From the IMG/VR virus record IMGVR_UViG_3300021962_000474, positions 1 to 29,064 of that record: DNA of 29,064 nt, one strand, 5' to 3'. Below, piece by piece: positions 21,366 through 28,968 of the stretch; within the stretch, counting starts at the first letter, position 1, and the number at the start of each line of letters is the position of its first letter. The notes under the pieces were generated by a model, which worked only from the letters and a program-made list of their open reading frames with translations, was not told where the DNA came from and did not search any database. Source of the stretch: a virus. A program made the position numbers and the translations under genes.

Positions 21366-21581
21366 ATGGACAGAACACTTCAACAACACATCAACGATGA
21401 TCGCGATGAACTGGATAATCCTAGTACAAGTTCTCAACGTCGTCGTCACCTTGAAAGTGAATTAGATTCTTTGGAAAAATATCAGGCAAATCATCCAGAT
21501 GAAGAACATGATCCAACAGTATTAGAACTTTATTGTGATGAGCACCCAGACGCATCTGAGTGTAAAATTTATGAGGATTGA
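21366..21581 (+). CDS. CP12-like protein, 71 aa
   Basis: The C-terminus (VLELYCDEHPDASECKIYED, residues 52-71) matches the CP12 C-terminal module: two cysteines eight residues apart with the DEHPDASEC spacer and the terminal YED. In cyanobacteria CP12 binds GAPDH and PRK and shuts the Calvin cycle; phage CP12 is thought to redirect carbon to the pentose phosphate pathway. The N-terminal cysteine pair and the AWD_VEE core of host CP12 are missing; instead there is a charged helix (HLESELDSLEKYQANHP). Its location inside the tail operon is notable. A structural role using a CP12-like tail cannot be excluded. Confidence 0.72.
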   Translation: MDRTLQQHINDDRDELDNPSTSSQRRRHLESELDSLEKYQANHPDEEHDPTVLELYCDEHPDASECKIYED

Positions 21582-21588
21582 ATAAGGA

Positions 21589-24537
21589 ATGAGTGAGTAT
21601 ACTGGCAATACAGGAGAAAGATACAATCAGCAACTTTTTGAAAATCTCCTAAACACCAACTCAAGATTTAAACCACAGATTGCCCAAATCGCAGATGAGG
21701 ATGGATATCTATCGGGAATTCCTGCAAAAAAATATACTGTAGTAGGATTATCTACTGATATTATTTTAAGGAGATATAAAATTAGAATATGCTCAATGCA
21801 TGATTCTAATACTCCTATTAGCGATTTACCATATGCTTATGCTAAACTTACAACATCAGGACTCAGAAGAGAGTCTTGTGGTATAACAGTTTATCCTAAA
21901 AATACATACGTTACAGTTTATCAAAATCCTGATACTGGTGATTATTATATTGATGAAGTTCGTGCAAATACATTACCACAACTTCCTGCCAAATTTGAAA
22001 ATGCTTGTGCTCCTGGAAGTGGAATTGATCCGCAACCAATTCATTTTGAAGCACCAACGACTGCTATTAAACCACAGGGAAATGGAATAGCGGTTGGATC
22101 AGAAACTCATTTAACTGTTCCATGTAAGTTTAATGAACAACAGGATGCACAAAATGAAACGATTGTATTAGGTAACGGATGTAAGAAAGTTAATACCGAA
22201 GCTATCAACAAAGAGCTTGAAAAATTAATTAAAGATGTTCAAAAATTAAAAAGTGATTTGACTGGTAAGGATAGTTTCTTACAAACCAGTCAAAATTTTT
22301 TCAATGATGTTCAATCTAAAGTCAATGAGGCGTCTGCAAAAATATCAAATTTGACGGCATGGGCAATTCAAGAATTAAGAAAATATATTATTCGTAAAGT
22401 TAATGCGGGAATCAGAGATTTATCTGGCAATGCTCCTCTAAGTTCTAGGTACTTAATAAATCAAGCTACAAAAGAGACTTTAAATACTATATCTTGTCTT
22501 TTTGCAAAACTCCTACAAAATCTTGAAAATATTATCAGACAAATTTTAAATGCAATTATTGATAAGGTTGTAAATACTGCTCAATGTGTTTTAGAAAATT
22601 TACTTGGCGATTTAATCGGACAAATTGTTTCTCAATTAACCTCTGCAATTAATAGTGTTTTAGGTCCAATCTCAAGTCTTCTTGGTTCTGTAATTTCTTT
22701 TACGAATGAAGTTTTAGATTTTGTAATTTCGATTCTTGACTTTTTAGAGTGTAAAATTGAGAATGTATGTCCAACACCCACTGAATGGAATTTTTTAGAG
22801 GGAGCACCACCACCAAAATCTACTATTGATTTCAATAGAGTATTTCAGGCTGCTAAAGGAGTTGTTGATAGTGCAGTAGGAGTAATTAATATTCCAGAAA
22901 ATTTGAATAATTTTAATTTTAATATTGATGCAAATTCCGCTTTCTTAGGGGCTGCGGGATGTTTAGGTTTTGGACCTCAAGCATGTGGAGCACCAAATGT
23001 TGTTTTCTGGGGAGGTTCTGGTTCAGGTGGATTGGGAAATGCAGTCATCAATGCAGCAGGTGATATTATTGGCGTAGATATTGTGACGCCAGGAAATTAT
23101 AGTTCGGCACCTGTTCTTGCATTTGAGGATAATTGTGGAAACGGTGTAGGTGCATATGGTATTCCTATTTTGGGAGATGTAGAAGTTCCTGTTGATGGTA
23201 CTACAGGAACCACAGGTATCACAACAATTACACCAACTGGAACAACAGGTGAAACTGGAACAACAGGAACAGCAACTACAACAATAACAGGCATCACTGA
23301 TGTAGTAATTCTTAAAACGGGGTATGGATATCTTCCAGCTCCTGATGGTTCAAAAGGAGGAATGAACAGAACCTGGGCAGATCGTTGCCAAACAATAGTA
23401 AGAAGGGCAAATGGTGACTGGGATCCTCCATATAGTTATGAGCAACCCATCAAATTATTCTTTGGTGATATGATTCAACTTCCTGGTAAGGGAGAAGTTT
23501 ATATTGATTGTGATTTTACTGCTGGCAAATTACCAGGATGTAATGTTATTGGAACTCTAACGTGTCTCAAGAGTATGATTGGGTTTGACGATAGCAGAGG
23601 AACACCTTTTAATGTTCCAAACATTAAGAGTATGGTTGGATTTGATGATATTAGAGGTTCAAGTCTAGAAAATACACCACCCATCCCTCCTGAGCATCAA
23701 AGGAGAATCGATGAGTTGATGAGAACAACTGAAGCAGTTGAAGCATTTAATAGAGAAAGAATTCTAGTTGAACAAGGAGTAATTTCTGGTGCATATCGTC
23801 CAGATCAATTTGGATTTACTAATGATTATCCTTATGCAAAAGAACTTGGATTTACGGATCAAGATATTCGATTTTATATCGAAGGTTTCTATTCAAAAAT
23901 ATTAGGTAAAAAAATAGGACCTTTGATGCAGGTTGTTCTAAACGATCCAAACTTTGGTCCTTTACCTAAGTACATTACTGGAAATGGTGGTGCAGGTGTA
24001 TTTGATTATGAAAATGATTATCCATATGCTGTCTCCCTTGGATTTACCGATCAAGACATTCGGTATTACTTGGAAAATTTCTACACAGGAATTATTGCGG
24101 ACGATATGCAAAGAAAACTAAATGATTCAAGTTGGGGAAGAATACCTGAGTTCTATGTAACAATCACTGCTCCTGATTGTCCACCTCAAAGTCCAGCACC
24201 TGGTTATGATGTCATCACCACTATCGGAGATGTTTATATTGAGGATGGTGGATTTGGATTTACTCCAGGTGATACTGCAACTCTTCTAGATTGTGCTGGA
24301 AATCCAGATGCTGCAACAAAAATTGAACTTGATATCGATCAGAACGGAACAATTCTTAAAGCAAGAGTTGTTCAGTCTGGTACAAACTTTACTTGTATCC
24401 CTGAGATACGACTAAATACTCAGACAGGGTATAATGCAAGACTCAAACCTATTCTTAGATTCAGAAGAGCAACTGAAGATAATGTTCCGGCGGGAACTGT
24501 TCCACTTAAAGTTATTGATTGTGTAGGTAAGGTATAA
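21589..24537 (+). CDS. Large baseplate hub/fibre protein with OB-like N-terminus, 982 aa
   Basis: Residues about 45-150 (YTVVGLSTDIILRRYKIRIC, then LPYAYAKLTTSG) look like the OB domain found at the start of gp5/VgrG-type hub proteins. About 205-400 is helical and very hydrophobic (LLGDLIGQIVSQLTSAINSV). A Thr/Gly repeat of the collagen-like TGTTG kind lies near 536-570. Near 660-690 SMIGFDDSRGT and SMVGFDDIRGS form a small duplication, and two copies of a 55-60-residue module (DYPYAKELGFTDQDIRFYIE; DYPYAVSLGFTDQDIRYYLE) lie at about 741-798 and 803-861. The last 110 residues hold a repeated GxGFTPGDTATLLDC-type beta unit. No lysozyme domain is seen. Confidence 0.7.
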   Translation: MSEYTGNTGERYNQQLFENLLNTNSRFKPQIAQIADEDGYLSGIPAKKYTVVGLSTDIILRRYKIRICSMHDSNTPISDLPYAYAKLTTSGLRRESCGITVYPKNTYVTVYQNPDTGDYYIDEVRANTLPQLPAKFENACAPGSGIDPQPIHFEAPTTAIKPQGNGIAVGSETHLTVPCKFNEQQDAQNETIVLGNGCKKVNTEAINKELEKLIKDVQKLKSDLTGKDSFLQTSQNFFNDVQSKVNEASAKISNLTAWAIQELRKYIIRKVNAGIRDLSGNAPLSSRYLINQATKETLNTISCLFAKLLQNLENIIRQILNAIIDKVVNTAQCVLENLLGDLIGQIVSQLTSAINSVLGPISSLLGSVISFTNEVLDFVISILDFLECKIENVCPTPTEWNFLEGAPPPKSTIDFNRVFQAAKGVVDSAVGVINIPENLNNFNFNIDANSAFLGAAGCLGFGPQACGAPNVVFWGGSGSGGLGNAVINAAGDIIGVDIVTPGNYSSAPVLAFEDNCGNGVGAYGIPILGDVEVPVDGTTGTTGITTITPTGTTGETGTTGTATTTITGITDVVILKTGYGYLPAPDGSKGGMNRTWADRCQTIVRRANGDWDPPYSYEQPIKLFFGDMIQLPGKGEVYIDCDFTAGKLPGCNVIGTLTCLKSMIGFDDSRGTPFNVPNIKSMVGFDDIRGSSLENTPPIPPEHQRRIDELMRTTEAVEAFNRERILVEQGVISGAYRPDQFGFTNDYPYAKELGFTDQDIRFYIEGFYSKILGKKIGPLMQVVLNDPNFGPLPKYITGNGGAGVFDYENDYPYAVSLGFTDQDIRYYLENFYTGIIADDMQRKLNDSSWGRIPEFYVTITAPDCPPQSPAPGYDVITTIGDVYIEDGGFGFTPGDTATLLDCAGNPDAATKIELDIDQNGTILKARVVQSGTNFTCIPEIRLNTQTGYNARLKPILRFRRATEDNVPAGTVPLKVIDCVGKV

Positions 24538-25181
24538 TGACATATCAAAGTCCAAACACGGGTGAAACAGCCTGCAAGTCTTTTAATTACTTTGGTACTA
24601 CTGAAGGACAAGTTGCCTTTGGTGATGTGATGAAAAATGACACCAAGATGGCTGTCTTGATTAGTCGTATTTTTCCAGGAAAACATAAGAGTGCTCAGTA
24701 TATTGGACTTGTTCAAAATGGAAAACTTGATGGTTCTATTTTGAATGTTGCACCTTCAACTTATCAGGTTTTTTGTGGAGAGAATCCAGTAGATAATGTT
24801 GCTGGTTATTTTTACGCAGAAAATGGTGATTTAATTTTACATGCTCCTAGCGGTAGAATTCGTTTGATTGCTAAGGATATTGATATAGAATCAACTGGAA
24901 ATGGAACGGATACTGGTTGGGTAAATATTAGATCAAACGCTGCCATTGATATTAATTCTCCAAGAGTTCAAATGGAAGCTCATGATTCTTTAGCATTTGG
25001 TGCAGAAAGAGACGTAAGTATTAATATTCCTGGGGAATATAAAATAACATGTGGTAACTTTAAAGTTGTAGAAACCCCCGATGTTTCTATAATTACAAGT
25101 CCTCTTGGCAGCGGTTCAAATACAGTAAAACAATCTCTTGAGGGATTTGTAAAATTGATTAAAAGTTTTTCGGGAAGATAA
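24537..25181 (+). CDS. Beta-helical spike-like protein, 214 aa
   Basis: It begins in a TAATG overlap with the large hub gene. After an N-terminal globular part, residues about 95-185 run as short repeated strands (GDLILHAPSGRIRLIAKDID, then AAIDINSPRVQMEAHDSLAF and DVSINIPGEYKITCGNFKVV). This alternation of hydrophobic residues is characteristic of the triple-stranded beta-helix of T4 gp5 and VgrG needles. A membrane-piercing spike role is inferred: the OB part would be in the preceding protein and the needle here. It ends in a helix (KQSLEGFVKLIKSFSGR). Confidence 0.65.
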   Translation: MTYQSPNTGETACKSFNYFGTTEGQVAFGDVMKNDTKMAVLISRIFPGKHKSAQYIGLVQNGKLDGSILNVAPSTYQVFCGENPVDNVAGYFYAENGDLILHAPSGRIRLIAKDIDIESTGNGTDTGWVNIRSNAAIDINSPRVQMEAHDSLAFGAERDVSINIPGEYKITCGNFKVVETPDVSIITSPLGSGSNTVKQSLEGFVKLIKSFSGR

Positions 25182-25184
25182 AAT

Positions 25185-26126
25185 ATGGAAGTATCTGATA
25201 TTCACGTAGGTAAACAACTACAAGTAAATTATAGTATTCAAGGAGCAACTCCTAATCCACCTTTGTGTTTTGGATTTGGACCTACTGCAGTTCCTGGAAC
25301 TGGATTCTTTAATGGCGGACTTTTAGTTGGTAATCCACTCAACTTCCCGATTCCAAACATACCAGAAGCAGCATGTATGATTGGGCGTCCTGAACCCATA
25401 TCAAATCCTCTTGCTTCTAAGACTCCATCTATTTTTAAGATAACCAATAAAGGTTCTGCACTTCCACCAACTCCAATTGATGTGGTGATTGGAGAACCTG
25501 CAAAGGGAGTCGTTGGTATTTCTATCAACTCTTTAAGCATTAGTATCTTTAACAATACAAATGTATCAATCATTTCTCCATACACAACTGGTGTTGGTGT
25601 TTTAAATTGGGTTGGAGCTAAAACTCTTACTGGTGTCGAAAACTTAACAGGTGCAAAAGCGCAGGCAGGTGCAGAAGCAAGAAGCAGCACTAAAGTTTTC
25701 AACGGAATTGTTCAAGTTAATGGACTTATTAAGTCTGATATTTGCAAATCTGATTTGGGAATATTTAAATCCGTTGCAGCTCCATTCAAAAAATTTGATA
25801 TCCCACATCCAACAAAATCAGGATATCGTCTTGTTCACACATGTCTCGAAGGTCCTGAAATTGGGGTTTACTATAGAGGAAAATTAGTGGATAATAATAT
25901 AATAGAACTCCCAGAATACTGGAGAGGTTTGGTTGATCCAGAAACAATCACTGTAAACTTAACACCCCATGGTTGTTACCAAGAGTTATTTGTTAATAAA
26001 ATTGAGTGGGGAACCAAAGTGATTATTCAAAATAACTCTGGAGGTCCTATCAACTGTAGTTATGTTGTTTATGCTGAAAGAAAAGATGTTGACAAACTTG
26101 AAATTGAATATAAAGAGGAAGAATAA
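25185..26126 (+). CDS. Fibre-like structural protein with C-terminal cyanophage fibre domain, 313 aa
   Basis: The N-terminal 100 residues are Gly/Pro rich with PxxP patterns (FGFGPTAVPGTGFFNGGLLV), possibly packing in the baseplate. The middle has a short repeat (GAKTLTGVENLTGAKAQAGA), likely a trimeric stalk. About 200-313 is a domain common in cyanophage fibre proteins: FDIPHPTKSGYRLVHTCLEG, then ELPEYWRGLVDPETITVNLT and INCSYVVYAERKDVDKLEIE. This domain is shared with the small protein two genes downstream. It is probably a host-contact or fibre-anchor protein. Confidence 0.7.
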   Translation: MEVSDIHVGKQLQVNYSIQGATPNPPLCFGFGPTAVPGTGFFNGGLLVGNPLNFPIPNIPEAACMIGRPEPISNPLASKTPSIFKITNKGSALPPTPIDVVIGEPAKGVVGISINSLSISIFNNTNVSIISPYTTGVGVLNWVGAKTLTGVENLTGAKAQAGAEARSSTKVFNGIVQVNGLIKSDICKSDLGIFKSVAAPFKKFDIPHPTKSGYRLVHTCLEGPEIGVYYRGKLVDNNIIELPEYWRGLVDPETITVNLTPHGCYQELFVNKIEWGTKVIIQNNSGGPINCSYVVYAERKDVDKLEIEYKEEE

Positions 26127-26128
26127 AC

Positions 26129-27547
26129 ATGTTATCGACTGATCTTATTGCGGATGCAACAAAAAAGGTAGAACAAAAGGAATACAACATTGAATATTTT
26201 CAAGATCAAATCGTATTGATTGATAATGAAAAATCTTTGTATGATGGCGGAATTGTAGCATTGGACTCGGATGTTTTCAATTCCATCGAAGACTTAAATA
26301 ATTCTTTTGTTGGTGTTCAATCTGCATATCAGGATAGAATTAATGTTGGATGTAGAACAGATTTATTCTGGAGAGTTATCGGTCAAATAGATGATGGGTT
26401 AGGCGGTTACGAATACACATTATCTGTTACTCAACTATCTGTTGTTGGATATAGTTCAATTGGTATTGGAACTACGACAGTTGGCATTGGCACCGATGAA
26501 TTGGCTGTTGTCGAATCTAATGGTGGAATTTCTACTTATCCTCGCACAACACAAATTGGAGTTGAACAGAGAAATAACTATGGATTAAAATATTATGATG
26601 AACCATATGCAAAAGATATTGGTGACACCTTTATAACAAGTTTCATTGGAACTATTTCTCTTGGTTCTAATAAACTTACCGTAATGAGTCCTGTCGGTGC
26701 GGGTATTTCTGAACTATTTCAGGTAGGACAAATTGTAACCACATCAAAAGTCGGAGTTTTTCCAATTCTAACTCCAACAAAAATTACAGGAGTTGGGACA
26801 ACAGAAGTTGATTTAACCACAGTTAATCCTGGTATTGGAACTGCATCATCAATTGTAAACATCTTAACACTTGATACTGTTGCTTCTACATCTGTAAAGG
26901 CTCCAGAAGCTGATGGTTCATTTGTGGGATTTACCGTAATATCTGATCCAGCAGGCGTTGCTTCTGAAGGTAGAAGAAAATATGAATTAAATTTCTTCTC
27001 GAATCCATTTAATCCTCAAACTGTCGGTATTATGACAAGAGGAAACATTGGTATTGGCGTATCTGTTGCTTTAGATAGTTCTGGCAAACCTTCAGCATCT
27101 CAAGGATGGAATCCAGATTTGAATGGATATGAAATTGATGGGACAACTATCGTTCCTCCAAATGTTGGTGCTGATAAAATTTTCTACACTGTAGGATTTA
27201 CATCCACTCCATCATATCTTGGAACACCTCAAGGAATTGGAGCATCTATTACCGTATCTTCATTGGCATCGTTATATACTAGTTTGCCAACTTGTTCAAC
27301 TGAAGACGCAACTTTAGCAACAAAAATTGGTATTGCTTCTGCAAAAGAAACTGCATTCATTGATGATGCTGGTGATGTCAATTTAAAAATCAATGCATCT
27401 AATGCATTGAGACTTGAAAGAAATGAATATTACTTAAGAATCTGGGGACTTAGACAATCAATCGGAAAGGAAAATGAGGAGATAGATAGATATAATTCTC
27501 TTAAAACTTACATCGGATTATCAACAATTAGTGGTACTATAGGATGA
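26129..27547 (+). CDS. Virion structural protein, 472 aa
   Basis: A helical N-terminal region (residues 1-50; DLIADATKKVEQKEYNIEYF) is followed by a long beta-rich part with VGIGT/IGIGT repeats (SIGIGTTTVGIGTDE around 110-124, and again GNIGIGVSV), typical of cyanophage structural proteins. The C-terminal 60 residues are helical (NALRLERNEYYLRIWGLRQS), possibly a coiled coil with the N-terminus. AGAGGAAG upstream is a good ribosome binding site. No known T4 counterpart is evident. It lies between two fibre-domain genes, so a baseplate-peripheral or fibre-connector role is likely. Confidence 0.7.
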   Translation: MLSTDLIADATKKVEQKEYNIEYFQDQIVLIDNEKSLYDGGIVALDSDVFNSIEDLNNSFVGVQSAYQDRINVGCRTDLFWRVIGQIDDGLGGYEYTLSVTQLSVVGYSSIGIGTTTVGIGTDELAVVESNGGISTYPRTTQIGVEQRNNYGLKYYDEPYAKDIGDTFITSFIGTISLGSNKLTVMSPVGAGISELFQVGQIVTTSKVGVFPILTPTKITGVGTTEVDLTTVNPGIGTASSIVNILTLDTVASTSVKAPEADGSFVGFTVISDPAGVASEGRRKYELNFFSNPFNPQTVGIMTRGNIGIGVSVALDSSGKPSASQGWNPDLNGYEIDGTTIVPPNVGADKIFYTVGFTSTPSYLGTPQGIGASITVSSLASLYTSLPTCSTEDATLATKIGIASAKETAFIDDAGDVNLKINASNALRLERNEYYLRIWGLRQSIGKENEEIDRYNSLKTYIGLSTISGTIG

Positions 27548-27831
27548 AAATTAAATTAGAAAATCAAGAGTTAGAATACTCTTATCCAGGCACACCAGAA
27601 AACTGTGTCTTTCTGAGAGGTAGAGCAAACAAACCTCTAATTAAACTTCCAGATGAATGGGAAGAGTTTGTGGATTTAACTACTCTTTCTGTTCACTTAA
27701 CTCCAATCGGAGCCAATCAAAATATTATTGTAAAAAGAACTCAAGGACTGGAAGTTCACCTGCAAACCAATGGACTGCCTGTAGACTGCTACTACTTGAT
27801 TTTTGGACAGGTGCTTGACAAGGCACTCTGA
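27544..27831 (+). CDS. Stand-alone fibre-domain protein, 95 aa
   Basis: The protein is essentially the last domain of the 313-residue fibre-like protein upstream. Matching stretches are LIKLPDEWEEFVDLTTLSVH against IIELPEYWRGLVDPETITVN, LTPIGANQNIIVK against LTPHGCYQELFVN, and VDCYYLIFGQVLD against INCSYVVYAERKD. It starts in an ATGA overlap with the preceding structural gene. It could cap or compete with the fibre, or be assembled in the same ring. A free-standing copy arose by duplication or by domain loss. Confidence 0.75.
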   Translation: MKIKLENQELEYSYPGTPENCVFLRGRANKPLIKLPDEWEEFVDLTTLSVHLTPIGANQNIIVKRTQGLEVHLQTNGLPVDCYYLIFGQVLDKAL

Positions 27832-27843
27832 GTGTCCTATACT
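27815..27843 (+). promoter_or_regulatory. Strong sigma70-type promoter
   Basis: A perfect TTGACA (27815-27820) is 17 bases from TATACT (27838-27843). It overlaps the end of the tail operon and opens the following small-gene and tRNA region. The -35 box lies in the loop of a short stem (GTGC 27811-27814 with GCAC 27823-27826). Confidence 0.88.
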
Positions 27844-27868
27844 ACTTGGGTAATCACGAAATGAACCA

Positions 27869-28051
27869 ATGCAAGATGAGTACCTGACACGTTGCGTTGT
27901 TGATCCAGTCAAGCGAACCGTGTATCTTTACTCTAATGAGGGTGATGAGAAAACCGTTACCTGCGAAACCGTTGAGCAGTTTATGAGCGTGTTGGACTTT
28001 GTTCGTGCTACTGTGGATGAAGAAACTCTCTCATACGCAAATCCACTTTAA
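27869..28051 (+). CDS. Small hypothetical protein, 60 aa
   Basis: A compact acidic protein: two or three strands (RCVVDPVKRTVYLYSNEGDE, then KTVTCETVEQF) followed by a helix (MSVLDFVRATVDEETLSY). This looks like a real small domain of a type frequent in cyanophages, but I cannot name it. It is the first gene after the strong promoter, about 20 bases after the expected transcription start. The palindromic intergenic element follows its stop. Confidence 0.75.
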   Translation: MQDEYLTRCVVDPVKRTVYLYSNEGDEKTVTCETVEQFMSVLDFVRATVDEETLSYANPL

Positions 28052-28052
28052 G

Positions 28053-28110
28053 TTCCATTTTTAGGGGGAAAATTTTCCCGGTAAAAATTCTCACACGATA
28101 CTTTTTTCAA
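28053..28110 (+). repeat. Intergenic palindromic element, copy B
   Basis: Second copy of the element found before gp59. Its centre is the perfect 14-bp palindrome GGGAAAATTTTCCC (28066-28079), followed by CGGTAAAAATTC and ACTTTTTT, ending right before the ATG of the next gene. Confidence 0.75.
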
Positions 28111-28317
28111 ATGAATCTTTATCACATTAATCTTAAAGCACTAAAAGAAGAACCAGTGAAAACAACACCAGAGAATGTGAAGGAAGCAAATGAGAACTTG
28201 TTTCGTGCTAAGTGGAATCTCCCCCAAGCAGCAAAACATTGTGGAATGTCACATAAAGAAATGAAGTTGACATTCTGGGAGTATCTCAAGTATAATCCTG
28301 CTACTTACCAAGCGTAA
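28111..28317 (+). CDS. Small helix-turn-helix-like hypothetical protein, 68 aa
   Basis: Residues about 24-60 (NENLFRAKWNLPQAAKHCGM, then SHKEMKLTFWEYLKYNP) have the layout of a helix-turn-helix of the Fis/recombinase type: a helix, the turn containing CGMSHKE, then a recognition helix. This suggests DNA binding and possibly transcription control. The gene has no normal ribosome binding site; the repeated palindromic element lies directly before its ATG. No family name is claimed. Confidence 0.7.
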   Translation: MNLYHINLKALKEEPVKTTPENVKEANENLFRAKWNLPQAAKHCGMSHKEMKLTFWEYLKYNPATYQA

Positions 28318-28325
28318 GTTTTTAT

Positions 28326-28398
28326 GGGAGTGTAGTCCAGCGGAAGAGACAGAGCACTTAAAATGCTTCCAGGGTGGGTTCGAATCCCACCACTCCTA
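28326..28398 (+). tRNA. tRNA-Leu (anticodon UAA)
   Basis: All arms can be drawn: acceptor GGGAGTG with CACTCCT (one G-T), D stem GTC/GAC, anticodon stem GAGCA/TGCTT with loop CTTAAAA giving anticodon TAA, T stem GTGGG/CCCAC with loop TTCGAAT, and discriminator A. CCA is not encoded. The variable loop is only five bases (CCAGG), whereas leucine tRNAs normally have a long variable arm. Confidence 0.85.
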
Positions 28399-28447
28399 TT
28401 GGGAGTTCTAACCAACTTCTAAATAAACAAAAGTAGGAAACAATCCT

Positions 28448-28717
28448 ATGAAGTACAGAATAGATACCAGATACTGTTGGTATAATAAAGGAACCCAAAT
28501 AGTTCTAATGTATTTCATAAACCAAGTTCCTTTTACTTTTGATGAACTTCCAGATGATACATTGTATGATTTGGAACTAATCGAAATAGCAGATAACGAA
28601 AGACGCTACGAACCAGATGATTTATATAAGTCATCATTTTACTTAATTGATGAACAATGTCATCCTTTAATGTTTGAAGTAGAACTGGAAAATCCAGAAA
28701 TGTTACCTGTTGATTAA
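28448..28717 (+). CDS. Hypothetical protein, 89 aa
   Basis: An acidic small protein between two tRNA genes. It begins with a strand-rich part (KYRIDTRYCWYNKGTQIVLM, then YFINQVPFTFDELPDDTLYD) and ends with another strand (HPLMFEVELENPEMLPVD). AGGA about ten bases upstream can serve as ribosome binding site. No family is recognised. Confidence 0.7.
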   Translation: MKYRIDTRYCWYNKGTQIVLMYFINQVPFTFDELPDDTLYDLELIEIADNERRYEPDDLYKSSFYLIDEQCHPLMFEVELENPEMLPVD

Positions 28718-28720
28718 TTC

Positions 28721-28792
28721 GCCCTTGTAGCTCAGTGGTAGAGCAACGGTTTTGTAAACCGTTGGTCGTCCGTTCAAATCGGATCGGGGGCT
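28721..28792 (+). tRNA. tRNA-Thr (anticodon UGU)
   Basis: Acceptor GCCCTTG with CGGGGGC (including G-T pairs), D arm GCTCAGTGGTAGAGC, anticodon stem ACGGT/ACCGT with loop TTTGTAA (anticodon TGT), T arm GTCCG-TTCAAAT-CGGAT with one G-T pair, discriminator T. CCA is not encoded. It would read ACA codons, frequent in this AT-rich phage. Confidence 0.93.
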
Positions 28793-28809
28793 TGAGTTCT
28801 ATAACTCCA

Positions 28810-28968
28810 ATGTCACTTATTTCTCAACAAGATCGTTTGATGGCGATTGAAGCCCTTGAATATTATGTACAAAAACTAAAAGATGACAACTGTAACCAAG
28901 CAGCAATCAGTTCTTTTCAAACACTCCTTAACTGGATCGAACTGGAGTATTTCAAACATGAAGATTAA
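28810..28968 (+). CDS. Small helical hypothetical protein, 52 aa
   Basis: A fully helical small protein (LISQQDRLMAIEALEYYVQK, then NQAAISSFQTLLNWIELEYF). The ATG at 28810 is chosen; the longer frame from 28735 would run through the tRNA-Thr gene. The end overlaps the start of the next frame by 11 bases. No family is recognised. Confidence 0.65.
   Translation: MSLISQQDRLMAIEALEYYVQKLKDDNCNQAAISSFQTLLNWIELEYFKHED

Noticed and set aside
27805-27837. Hairpin at the end of the tail operon as a terminator
   Set aside because: No T-tract follows and the stem is interrupted; the sequence is better explained as promoter context.
28735-28809. N-terminal extension of the 52-aa protein through tRNA-Thr
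   Set aside because: The extension is read from the tRNA gene; the ATG at 28810 is the sensible start.
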